Below, in pieces: positions 8,682 through 17,683 of a DNA stretch of 64,000 nucleotides. Numbering within the stretch: position 1 is the first letter of the stretch; every line of letters begins with the position of its first letter. Under the pieces are notes generated by a model. That model searched no databases, had not been told where the DNA came from, and was given only the letters and a program-made list of their open reading frames with translations. The translations under genes were made by a program, and so were the position numbers. Origin of the DNA: Tolypothrix sp. PCC 7712 (GTDB taxonomy: Bacteria; Cyanobacteriota; Cyanobacteriia; Cyanobacteriales; Nostocaceae); contig NZ_CP063785.1 of the NCBI RefSeq assembly GCF_025860405.1, forward strand, positions 7,069,390-7,133,389, read 5' to 3'.

Positions 8682-11600
8682 ATGCCGCAACAAATCCAGG
8701 GATTTCACCTTTCTCCTCAACAGAAACGTCTGTGGTTATTACAACAAAATAGCTCGGTTTACTTGACTAACTGTGCTATTCTCATCGAAGGCAGCTTACA
8801 AGTTAATATTTTAAAAGCGGCTTTACAAAAAGTTATTGATAGGAATGAAATACTGCGTACTAGTTTCCATAAAACAAAAGGTATAAAAATTCCTATTCAA
8901 GTTGTAGAGAATAATGTTGCTTTATCTTGGCATGAAAGCACTTTTTTAGCAGCAAATATTGAGAATATTTTGCAAGAAAACAACCAGCAAGATATTGATT
9001 GGCAAAAAAGCTCTTTATTACATACAACATTGCTCAAGCTGTCACCGGAAAAGCATATATTACTAGTAAATTTACCTGCAATGTGCGCTGACACAGCATC
9101 ATTAAATAATTTATTAGCTGAAATTAGCTGTTGCTATAGTGCTAGTTTACTCGGTGATGAGTTGGCTGATGAACAGTTGCAATATGCTGATATTTCTGCA
9201 TGGCAAAATGAACTACTTGCAGCAGAGGAGACAATTACCAGCAGAAAATATTGGCAACAACTAGATATTTCTCAGCTTGAGAATTTTAAATTATCTTTTG
9301 AACAGCAGTTTTCTCAATCGCCAGAATTTCAACCTCAGTTTGTGAAGCTGTCAATTCCCAGTGAGTTCAGCAATAAAATAGAAAATATTGTTAAAAAATA
9401 TCAATGTTCAACAAGTGTATTCTTTCTAGCTTGTTGGTTAATTTTACTCTGGAGACTTACCGACGAATCAAAGCCAATCATTGGTTTAGGTTGCGATGGT
9501 CATAATTATGAAGAACTAAAAGCAGCAATAGGTTTATTAGCCAAATATTTACCTTTGACCTGTGAATTAACAGAAAAATCTCGCTTCAGCGATATCTTAA
9601 ATAAACTTAGTGCTTCTACAACTGAATTAACAGAATGGCAAGAGAGTTTTGCTTGGGAACAAATTGCCGAAACCAACCAAGATAATACAGAACAGCCATT
9701 TTTACCATTCTGTTTTGACTTTGAAGAAGCTGCAAATCAATATGATACTGCTGGCATATTATTTAGTATTTATCAAAAATCTGCTTGTATTGACCGATTT
9801 AAAATTAAATTAGCTTGCACGCGCACTCACAATCAAACAGTTAACGCAGAATTCCACTATGATGCTAATCTGTTTTCCCCAGCAGATATTCAACGTTTAG
9901 CTAGTCAATGGCAAACATTGTTAATCAGTGCCGTTGAAAACCCCTCTGCAACCATCTCACAATTAAATATTCTCAGCAACACCGAACGCCAGCAAATTTT
10001 AATCGATTTCAACAACACCCAAACCACAGAATTACAATACGAGTGCATTCACCACTGGTTTGAACAACAGTGTAATTCCACACCAGACAATATTGCAATT
10101 GTATTTCAAGACCAGCAACTTACTTATCAAGAATTAAATACTCGCGCTAACCAATTGGCTCATTACCTGCAAAAATTAGGTGTAGGGCCAGATGTATTAG
10201 TGGGAATTTGTGTAGAGCGTTCCTTATGGATGGTTATCGGCTTATTAGCTATCCTCAAAGCTGGTGCAGCTTACGTACCTTTAGACCCGGCTTATCCGGT
10301 AGAACGTCAAACTTATATCATTGCTGATACCAATACACCTTTAGTCTTGACGCAGCAACATCTAGCGGCTAGTTTACCAGATATTCAACTTCTTTATATT
10401 GATACTGAGTGGTCAGCGATCGCTCTAGAAAAAACACAAAATCTCGTCACTCAGACAACTTCTCAAAACCTAGCCTATGTTATCTATACATCCGGCTCAA
10501 CTGGTAAACCCAAAGGAACATTAATTACTCATCAAGGACTAGTTAATTACCTGAGTTGGTGTACCCAAGCCTACAATGTTGAGCAAGGAACAGGTACATT
10601 AGTTCACTCTCCTTTGGGGTTTGACTTGACAGTTACCAGTCTGTTTTCACCGTTACTCGTAGGTCGTCAAGTAGAACTTGTACCAGAAAACCAAGGAATT
10701 GACGCACTCTCTACAACTTTACGCCGCAGTCATAACTTAAGTCTAGTCAAAATTACACCTGCACATTTAGATTTACTCAAAGGACAACTATCACCTGAAG
10801 AAGTAGCCGGACGTACACAAGCTTTTATTATCGGTGGCGAAAACTTGTTAGCTGAAAAGTTAACATTTTGGCAAGATTTTGCCCCCGACACAATGCTAAT
10901 TAATGAATATGGCCCAACAGAAACCGTAGTCGGTTGTTGTGTTTATCAAGTACCAAATAATCAGCGTGATTCTGGGTCAATTCCTATCGGTAAACCCATC
11001 GCTAACACCCAACTTTATGTATTAGATAAATACTGGCAACCAGTACCTATTGGTGTAGTTGGTGAACTGTATATAGCTGGTTTAGGACTTGCTCGCGGCT
11101 ACTTGAATCGACCGGAATTAACTGCACAAAAGTTTATCCCCAACCCCTTCAGCAACAAAGCAGGAGAACGCCTTTATAGAACAGGTGACTTGGCTCGTTA
11201 CCGTTCAGATGGAACTTTGGAGTTTCTTGGACGTATCGATAATCAAGTTAAAATTCGCGGTTTTCGGATTGAATTAGGAGAAATAGAAGCAGTATTAGAG
11301 CAACATCCAGAAGTTAAGGAAATTGTAGTTATTGCCCGCGAGGATGCGGAGCGAGAAAAGCGTTTAGTTGCTTATGTTGTAGTTAATCAAAAACCAGGCA
11401 TTTCTATTAGTGAACTACGCAGTTATTTATTAGAAAAATTGCCTGAGTATATGATACCTGCGGCTTTTATCAAGTTAGATGCTTTGCCACTAACACCCAA
11501 CGGCAAAGTAGACTATCGAGCTTTACCCGAACAAGCACAACTTGATTTAGAAGAAACCTATGTGGCTCCTCAATCTGAGCTTGAGCAAATTATTACAAAT

Positions 11601-11897
11601 ATATGGCAAGAATTATTGCATATAGAAAAAGTCGGAATTCATCACAATTTCTTTGATATCGGCGGTCACTCATTACTAATGGTTCAGGTTCATAGTAAAC
11701 TCCAAAAAGCCTTAAACAGAGATATATCAATGCTTGATATGTTTCAGTATCCAACTATTAGTAAATTTGCTAAATATTTAAATCAGGAACAAGAAAAAAA
11801 ACCTGATTTACCTAACTATGAACTGAGTGAAAACCAGCGAGAATCCAGAAAACAACGTAGGCAACTTAGACAAGAACATCGAGCAACAAGTAAGTAG
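8682..11897 (+). CDS. NRPS module: degenerate C-like domain, A domain (Asn/Asp), PCP
   Basis: A 1071-residue protein. Residues 1-430 are condensation-like, but the HHxxxDG motif reads LPAMCADT (131-138): both His are gone and the Asp is kept. The A domain (about 450-950) is complete: YTSGSTGKPKG, NEYGPTE, GELYIAG, YRTGDLARY, NGKVDYRALP. Residues read at the ten Stachelhaus positions give DLTKIGEVGK, one change from the published Asn code DLTKLGEVGK and close to the Asp code DLTKVGHIGK. The carrier protein has the phosphopantetheine Ser997 in GGHSLL. A charged tail of about 40 residues (RESRKQRRQLRQEHR) could be a docking element to the next synthase. The C-like domain could be an 'interface' domain for the upstream hydroxylase. 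Substrate assignment is inferred by eye, not by a predictor. Confidence 0.94.
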   Translation: MPQQIQGFHLSPQQKRLWLLQQNSSVYLTNCAILIEGSLQVNILKAALQKVIDRNEILRTSFHKTKGIKIPIQVVENNVALSWHESTFLAANIENILQENNQQDIDWQKSSLLHTTLLKLSPEKHILLVNLPAMCADTASLNNLLAEISCCYSASLLGDELADEQLQYADISAWQNELLAAEETITSRKYWQQLDISQLENFKLSFEQQFSQSPEFQPQFVKLSIPSEFSNKIENIVKKYQCSTSVFFLACWLILLWRLTDESKPIIGLGCDGHNYEELKAAIGLLAKYLPLTCELTEKSRFSDILNKLSASTTELTEWQESFAWEQIAETNQDNTEQPFLPFCFDFEEAANQYDTAGILFSIYQKSACIDRFKIKLACTRTHNQTVNAEFHYDANLFSPADIQRLASQWQTLLISAVENPSATISQLNILSNTERQQILIDFNNTQTTELQYECIHHWFEQQCNSTPDNIAIVFQDQQLTYQELNTRANQLAHYLQKLGVGPDVLVGICVERSLWMVIGLLAILKAGAAYVPLDPAYPVERQTYIIADTNTPLVLTQQHLAASLPDIQLLYIDTEWSAIALEKTQNLVTQTTSQNLAYVIYTSGSTGKPKGTLITHQGLVNYLSWCTQAYNVEQGTGTLVHSPLGFDLTVTSLFSPLLVGRQVELVPENQGIDALSTTLRRSHNLSLVKITPAHLDLLKGQLSPEEVAGRTQAFIIGGENLLAEKLTFWQDFAPDTMLINEYGPTETVVGCCVYQVPNNQRDSGSIPIGKPIANTQLYVLDKYWQPVPIGVVGELYIAGLGLARGYLNRPELTAQKFIPNPFSNKAGERLYRTGDLARYRSDGTLEFLGRIDNQVKIRGFRIELGEIEAVLEQHPEVKEIVVIAREDAEREKRLVAYVVVNQKPGISISELRSYLLEKLPEYMIPAAFIKLDALPLTPNGKVDYRALPEQAQLDLEETYVAPQSELEQIITNIWQELLHIEKVGIHHNFFDIGGHSLLMVQVHSKLQKALNRDISMLDMFQYPTISKFAKYLNQEQEKKPDLPNYELSENQRESRKQRRQLRQEHRATSK

Positions 11898-11910
11898 GAG
11901 GAGTAAGCTA

Positions 11911-14900
11911 ATGAATAACTCAAATACATCTGATTGTCTCGATGAAATAGCGATTATTGGTATGGCTGGTTGTTTTCCTGGTGCTAAAAATATTGATGAA
12001 TTTTGGCAAAATCTACGAGACGGTGTAGAGTCAATTTCTTTTTTTACTGAAGACGAGTTGCTCAATTCAGGGGTAGAACCTGCTTTGTTAAATCAACCTA
12101 ATTATGTAAAAGCCGGAGCTATATTAGATGATATAGAATTATTCGATGCGTCATTTTTTAACTTTAATCCTAGAGAAGCAGAAATTACCGATCCACAACA
12201 CCGTTTCTTGCTTGAGTGTGCCTGGAATGCTTTAGAAAATGCTGGTTACGACAGTGAAACCTATTTAGGTCGGATTGGTATTTTTGCTGGCGCAAGCATG
12301 AGCAGTTACTTTTTGGCAAATCTGTATTCAAATCGCCAGCTGATAGAATCCGTAGGTGGTAAGCAAATTGCGATCGCCAATAGTCAAGATTTTTTACCTA
12401 CCCTAATTTCTTATAAATTAAACTTGCAGGGGCCGAGTGTAAATGTCCAAACCTCCTGCTCTACTTCATTAGTTGCGGTTCATCTCGCCAGCCAAAGCTT
12501 ACTCAACGGCGAAAGTGATATAGCTTTGGCTGGTGGGGTTTCCATTGGAGTACCGCATAAAACTGGCTATCCTTATCAACAAGGGAGTATTTTGTCTCCT
12601 GATGGACATTGCCGTGCTTTTGATGCCAAAGCACAAGGAACAGTTAGCGGTAACGGTGTAGGTATGATAGTTTTAAAGCGGTTAGAAGATGCGATCGCAG
12701 ATCGAGATACCATTCACGCTGTCATCAAAGCCTCCGCTATCAATAATGATGGTTCTGCAAAAGTTGGCTACACTGCTCCCAGTATCGAGGGTCAAGCCAA
12801 AGTCATAGCCGAAGCACTAGCTGTCGCCAGAATCTCCCCAGAGAAGATTAGCTATATAGAAGCTCATGGTACAGGAACAGTTTTAGGAGATCCAATTGAA
12901 ATTGCTGCACTCACACAAGCTTTCCGCGCCAAAACTGACAAAAAAGGTTATTGTGCCGTTGGCTCAGTGAAAACTAATATTGGACATCTAGATACTGCTG
13001 CTGGTGTTACAGGTTTAATCAAAACTGTTTTAGCCCTGAAACATCAACAAATACCCCCGACTCTGCATTACCAACAACCTAATCCCAAAATTGACTTTGC
13101 TAACAGCCCCTTCTACGTCAATCACCAGCTGTCACAATGGAATTCTGATGCTAATCCTCGCTATGCAGGAGTCAGTTCCTTTGGTATTGGTGGTACTAAT
13201 GCCCATGTAATTTTAGAAGAAGCCCCAGTTATTGAACAGGAGAACAAGGGGAAGCAGGGGAGAGGGTATCAGTTATTGGTACTCTCTGCTAAAACAGCAT
13301 CAGCACTAGAGACTGCTACTACAAATTTAGTTAAACATCTCCAGCAGCACCCCAACCTTAATTTAGCTGATGTTGCTTATACCCTAAGTGTAGGTCGTCG
13401 AGCGTTTGAACATCGTCTTGTCGTAGTTTGCCAAAACCTTGACGATGCAGTGCAAGTTTTAGAAGCAAAAGATCCGCAACGAGTTTTCAGCCACCACAGC
13501 GAACTGTCTACACAACAAGTTGCATTTATGTTTCCCGGACAAGGTACTCAGTATGTAAACATGGCTAAAGAATTGTACCAAACTGAGCCAATCTTCCGAG
13601 AACAAGTAGACTACTGCTGTGAATTACTCAAACCTCTTTTAGAAATAGATTTACGTAGCGTTATCTACCCGCAACCAGAACAGCAAGAAACAGCTGCTTT
13701 GCAGTTACAGCAAACTTATATCACTCAGCCAGCGTTATTTGTCATTGAGTATGCTTTAGCTCAGTTATGGATGTCTTGGGGTATAAACCCAAGCGCCATG
13801 ATTGGTCATAGCATTGGCGAGTATGTAGCTGCAACTGTGGCTGGTGTATTCTCCTTAGAAGACGCACTCCTGTTAGTAGCTACTCGCGGCAAATTGATCC
13901 AGCAACTGCCATCAGGGACAATGTTAGCTGTACCAATGTCAGCACAAAAAATTCAACCCCTGCTAAACAAACAACTTTCTCTAGCTGCAATCAACAGTCC
14001 AAATTTGTGCGTAGTTTCGGGAACCGAAGCAGCAGTTGCGGAATTACAAAATCAATTATCTCAACAAAGTGTTGATTGTCGCCGTCTGCATACTTCTCAT
14101 GCTTTTCATTCCCAGATGATGGACTCAATTCTAGAGCCATTTCAGGAGTTACTCTGCAAAATTCAACTAAATTCTGCCAAAATTCCTTTTATTTCTAACG
14201 TCACAGGTACTTGGATAACCACAGCACAAGCAACAGATGGGAAATATTGGGTAAAACATCTCCGTCAAACAGTGCATTTTAGTGAAGGAATTGCTAAATT
14301 ACTGCAAAAGCCAGAGCAAATTCTCTTAGAAGTAGGCCCAGGACGCACATTAACTACCTTAGTTAACAAGCAGAAGGTAGCAGAACAGATAGTGCTTTCT
14401 TCACTGAGACATCCACAGAACCAGCAATCAGATATTGTATTCTTGCTCAATACACTCTCGCAACTCTGGTTGCAAGGAATCCAAATAGATTGGACACAAT
14501 TTTATGACCATGAACAACTTTATCGTATTCCCTTACCTACATATCCATTTGAAAAGAAAAGATATTGGATTGAACCATTAGTTAATAGTGAAGTTAATTC
14601 ATCACCCGAAGCAGAAATTATAGTGCCACAACCAACATTTATAAATAATACTTTGTCAATCCTCAAAGAAATTTTTAGTAATTCTCTTGGCATCAAATCA
14701 TCCGAAATTAATATTCATACCCCTTTTCTAGAAATGGGTATAGACTCTCTATTATTACTGCAAATTAACCGCGCCATTCAAGAACAGTTGGGTGTGCAAA
14801 TTCCTTTTCATATATTTCTGGAAGATTCACTAACAATTGATTCTCTAGCAGCTTATATCACTAAAGAAAAACCTCAAGAGCCAATACCCACCGTTACACC

Positions 14901-17625
14901 ATTATCAATTCAAAATCAGTTTACACCAGCACTTGATCGCCAAGAAGAACAACCACAAAATAGTAATGTTGAGCAGATTCTTTTACAACATCTTCAGGTA
15001 ATGTCTAAATTGGTAGACTTATTGCCTCAGAAAGATTTACTTACTCAAAATTTGTCTTCTACTGTTCTTAGAAGTCAACAAGCTGCTCAAATTTCAACCC
15101 AACAAAATTCCAATCTCACATCTAACTCAACTAAATTAGAGCCTGATAACCAGCATAAAAATCATGAAAAACTCCACCCAAAAGGGGGTGGAGTTTTTGG
15201 GCATTGGGAATTGGGCATGGGGCATGGGAAAGAACATACCAATGCCCTATGCCCTATGCCCCAAGAGGCGGGGCAGCTATCCCTCTCCACCCACAAGGGG
15301 ATGGAGTTTCCCGCCGCTTTCAATAAATTAACTCCCATATCAGCAACTCAAAAAGAGTCAGTAGCGTTATTGACTCCCCATCAACAGAAACATTTAGATA
15401 GTTTAATTACACTTTTTGTGAGCAAAACTCAAGCATCAAAACGGCTTTCTCAAGATTACCGTTCCTATCATGCTAATAGCAGAGCAGTTACAGGGTTCTT
15501 TCCTGATATTAAAGAGATGATCTATCCTATTCACGGACAACGTGGAGAAGGAGCCAGAATTTGGGATGTTGATGGTAACGAATACGTAGATATCTCTATG
15601 GGATTTGGTACGCTTTTATTTGGTCATTCACCATCTTTTGTGATTGAAGCACTACAGCAACAAATTCAACATGGCATATTACATGGCCCACAATCGCGTT
15701 TAGCTGGTGAAGTAGCAAAATTAATCTGTGAACTAACAGGTGCAGAACGAGCAGCTTTATGTAACACTGGCTCAGAAGCCGTCATGGGAGCAATACGCCT
15801 AGCACGCACTGCTACAGGACGCTCTAAGATAGCTTTATTTGCTGGTTCTTATCATGGCAACTTGGACGAGGTTTTAATCAAAGGAGTCATGACTGCTGAT
15901 GGAAACTTATCTTCTGTACCAAAAAATTTAGGAATTCCTCAGTATATGGCTGAAAATGCCATCATTCTTAATTATGGCACTCCTGAATCATTAGATATTA
16001 TCCAAGCTCATGCCCACGAGTTAGCAGCCATTCTCGTTGAACCAATACAAAGCAGTCGCCCAGATTTGCAACCTCAAGAGTTTTTATCTCAGTTAAGACA
16101 ACTTACCCAAGAGACAGGAATTGTCTTAATCTTTGATGAAGTAATTACCGGCTTTCGGATGCATCCAGGTGGTATTCAGGGGTTGTGGGGTATTCAAGCA
16201 GATATCACTACCTACGGTAAAGCGGTTGCAGCTGGTATCCCCATTGGGGTAATAGCTGGCAAAGCTGCTTTCATGGATGCATTAGACGGTGGTATGTGGA
16301 ACTATGGTGATGAGTCTTATCCTCAAGGAAAAACCACCTTTTTTGCAGGCACTTTTTTTAAACATCCTCTGGCAATGGCGGCTGCTTGGGCGGCATTAAA
16401 TCACATTAAAACTTATGGGTCTAAACTGCAAGCAGAACTAACTGAAAAAACAGCAAAATTAGCCAAAACACTGAATAACTTCTTTGAAGAACAACAAATA
16501 CCAATCCGAGTTGTTCATTTTGGTTCGCTTTTCCGTTTTACTTTCCAAAATAATTCTGTACTAGGTAATTTATTCTATTACTATTTACTAGAAAAAGGAG
16601 TTTACGTTTGGGAAGGACGTACTCTTTATTTATCGACAGCACATACTGAAGCCGATATAGAATATATCATCCAGGCTGTGAAAGAAAGTGTAGTAGAAAT
16701 GCAAGCAGGTGAGTTTCTACCACCAACGCCTATTGCCAATTTTTCGCCAATTAATTGTAGTCAAAAAGAACTAGAAGCACCCCTGGTCACCATTCAGCCA
16801 CATGGCTCTAAAAAACCTTTATTTTTTATTCATCCTATCGGAGGCAATGTTTTTTGCTATAAAGAATTAGCACGTTGCTTAGATTCCGAGCAACCTTTTT
16901 ATGGACTGCAAGCACCGAGTCTGTTTGGAGAATGTGAACCATATACTCGTATTGAAGATATGGCTGCTCACTATATTGCAGCAATGCAAACTGTACAGCC
17001 ACAAGGCCCCTATTATTTAGGCGGGTGGTCACTGGGAAGCTTTGTAGCTTTTGAAATGGCTCAACAACTGCAACAGCAAGGTCAACAGGTTCCTGTACTC
17101 ATCTTATTAGATAATGTTGCACCCAATTCTCACAAGCAACCTATAAATACTCAACAAAATGATGAGTCGCGAATTTTAGCGAGTTTTGCCTACGATATTG
17201 CCAGTTCGTCAGACAAAACTATCTCGGTATCCTATGAATATTTTCAACAAATGCAGTATGAAAAGCAATTAAATTATGTTTTTGAGCAGTTGCAAATTGC
17301 TAACTTAATCCCAGCTAATTTTAGCTTTGATAACTTTTGCTTGTTTCTCAAGGTTTATCAAAGTCACCTCCAAGCAAGTTGGAATTATGTAGCACAGGTA
17401 TATCCAAATCAAATGATTCTCTTGCGTGCTAGCGATAGCAATGAAGGTTTTGATTATTCTCACGATCCTAGCTGGGGCTGGAGTAAATTATCTTCTAAAC
17501 CAGTGGAAATCTATACAGTTCCGGGTACTCATTACACAATGCTTGCGAAACCTCATGTACAGGTCTTAGCAGAGCATTTGAATACATATTTAAATCAGAT
17601 AGAGCATGGACTAATTGTTAAGTAA
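11911..17625 (+). CDS. Terminal PKS module KS-AT-ACP-aminotransferase-thioesterase
   Basis: A 1904-residue megasynthase. The ATG at 11911 is preferred over an in-frame start 84 bases upstream because it has an AGGAGGAG ribosome site; the upstream one lies inside the preceding gene. Domains: KS 12-440 (Cys183 in TSCSTS), AT 540-860 (Ser634 in GHSIGEY, HAFH, hence malonyl), ACP 910-985 (Ser946 in GIDSL), PLP-dependent class III (glutamate-1-semialdehyde-like) aminotransferase 1163-1597 (Lys1437 in TYGKAVAAG, IFDEVITGF), and a type I thioesterase 1627-1900 (Ser1707 in GWSLG, final His in PGTHYTML). There is no ketoreductase, so the beta-keto group is expected to be converted to an amine before release, as in mycosubtilin- and McyE-type aminotransferase modules. 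The ACP-aminotransferase linker carries repeat-derived sequence. Confidence 0.95.
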   Translation: MNNSNTSDCLDEIAIIGMAGCFPGAKNIDEFWQNLRDGVESISFFTEDELLNSGVEPALLNQPNYVKAGAILDDIELFDASFFNFNPREAEITDPQHRFLLECAWNALENAGYDSETYLGRIGIFAGASMSSYFLANLYSNRQLIESVGGKQIAIANSQDFLPTLISYKLNLQGPSVNVQTSCSTSLVAVHLASQSLLNGESDIALAGGVSIGVPHKTGYPYQQGSILSPDGHCRAFDAKAQGTVSGNGVGMIVLKRLEDAIADRDTIHAVIKASAINNDGSAKVGYTAPSIEGQAKVIAEALAVARISPEKISYIEAHGTGTVLGDPIEIAALTQAFRAKTDKKGYCAVGSVKTNIGHLDTAAGVTGLIKTVLALKHQQIPPTLHYQQPNPKIDFANSPFYVNHQLSQWNSDANPRYAGVSSFGIGGTNAHVILEEAPVIEQENKGKQGRGYQLLVLSAKTASALETATTNLVKHLQQHPNLNLADVAYTLSVGRRAFEHRLVVVCQNLDDAVQVLEAKDPQRVFSHHSELSTQQVAFMFPGQGTQYVNMAKELYQTEPIFREQVDYCCELLKPLLEIDLRSVIYPQPEQQETAALQLQQTYITQPALFVIEYALAQLWMSWGINPSAMIGHSIGEYVAATVAGVFSLEDALLLVATRGKLIQQLPSGTMLAVPMSAQKIQPLLNKQLSLAAINSPNLCVVSGTEAAVAELQNQLSQQSVDCRRLHTSHAFHSQMMDSILEPFQELLCKIQLNSAKIPFISNVTGTWITTAQATDGKYWVKHLRQTVHFSEGIAKLLQKPEQILLEVGPGRTLTTLVNKQKVAEQIVLSSLRHPQNQQSDIVFLLNTLSQLWLQGIQIDWTQFYDHEQLYRIPLPTYPFEKKRYWIEPLVNSEVNSSPEAEIIVPQPTFINNTLSILKEIFSNSLGIKSSEINIHTPFLEMGIDSLLLLQINRAIQEQLGVQIPFHIFLEDSLTIDSLAAYITKEKPQEPIPTVTPLSIQNQFTPALDRQEEQPQNSNVEQILLQHLQVMSKLVDLLPQKDLLTQNLSSTVLRSQQAAQISTQQNSNLTSNSTKLEPDNQHKNHEKLHPKGGGVFGHWELGMGHGKEHTNALCPMPQEAGQLSLSTHKGMEFPAAFNKLTPISATQKESVALLTPHQQKHLDSLITLFVSKTQASKRLSQDYRSYHANSRAVTGFFPDIKEMIYPIHGQRGEGARIWDVDGNEYVDISMGFGTLLFGHSPSFVIEALQQQIQHGILHGPQSRLAGEVAKLICELTGAERAALCNTGSEAVMGAIRLARTATGRSKIALFAGSYHGNLDEVLIKGVMTADGNLSSVPKNLGIPQYMAENAIILNYGTPESLDIIQAHAHELAAILVEPIQSSRPDLQPQEFLSQLRQLTQETGIVLIFDEVITGFRMHPGGIQGLWGIQADITTYGKAVAAGIPIGVIAGKAAFMDALDGGMWNYGDESYPQGKTTFFAGTFFKHPLAMAAAWAALNHIKTYGSKLQAELTEKTAKLAKTLNNFFEEQQIPIRVVHFGSLFRFTFQNNSVLGNLFYYYLLEKGVYVWEGRTLYLSTAHTEADIEYIIQAVKESVVEMQAGEFLPPTPIANFSPINCSQKELEAPLVTIQPHGSKKPLFFIHPIGGNVFCYKELARCLDSEQPFYGLQAPSLFGECEPYTRIEDMAAHYIAAMQTVQPQGPYYLGGWSLGSFVAFEMAQQLQQQGQQVPVLILLDNVAPNSHKQPINTQQNDESRILASFAYDIASSSDKTISVSYEYFQQMQYEKQLNYVFEQLQIANLIPANFSFDNFCLFLKVYQSHLQASWNYVAQVYPNQMILLRASDSNEGFDYSHDPSWGWSKLSSKPVEIYTVPGTHYTMLAKPHVQVLAEHLNTYLNQIEHGLIVK
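15166..15320. repeat. Palindromic/tandem repeat block in frame inside the PKS-aminotransferase linker
   Basis: The block holds a hairpin (AACTCCACCC against GGGTGGAGTT at 15167-15197), tandem GGGCATGGG-type units and their complement (CCAATGCCCTATGCCC), and a second CTCCACCC/ATGGAG pair. It is the style of sequence found between genes in Nostocales. It translates to a low-complexity stretch rich in Gly, His and Met (about residues 1086-1136) that matches neither the ACP nor the aminotransferase fold. Confidence 0.75.
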
Positions 17626-17683
17626 CACAACCATAACTTAAGCTACCAAAAATTCAGCTTTGATAAATCCGATAAAATCTAAT

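Noticed and set aside
11827..11910. Upstream start of the terminal PKS inside the NRPS gene
   Set aside because: The 28 extra residues have no KS homology and the ATG at 11911 has a strong AGGAGG-type site.
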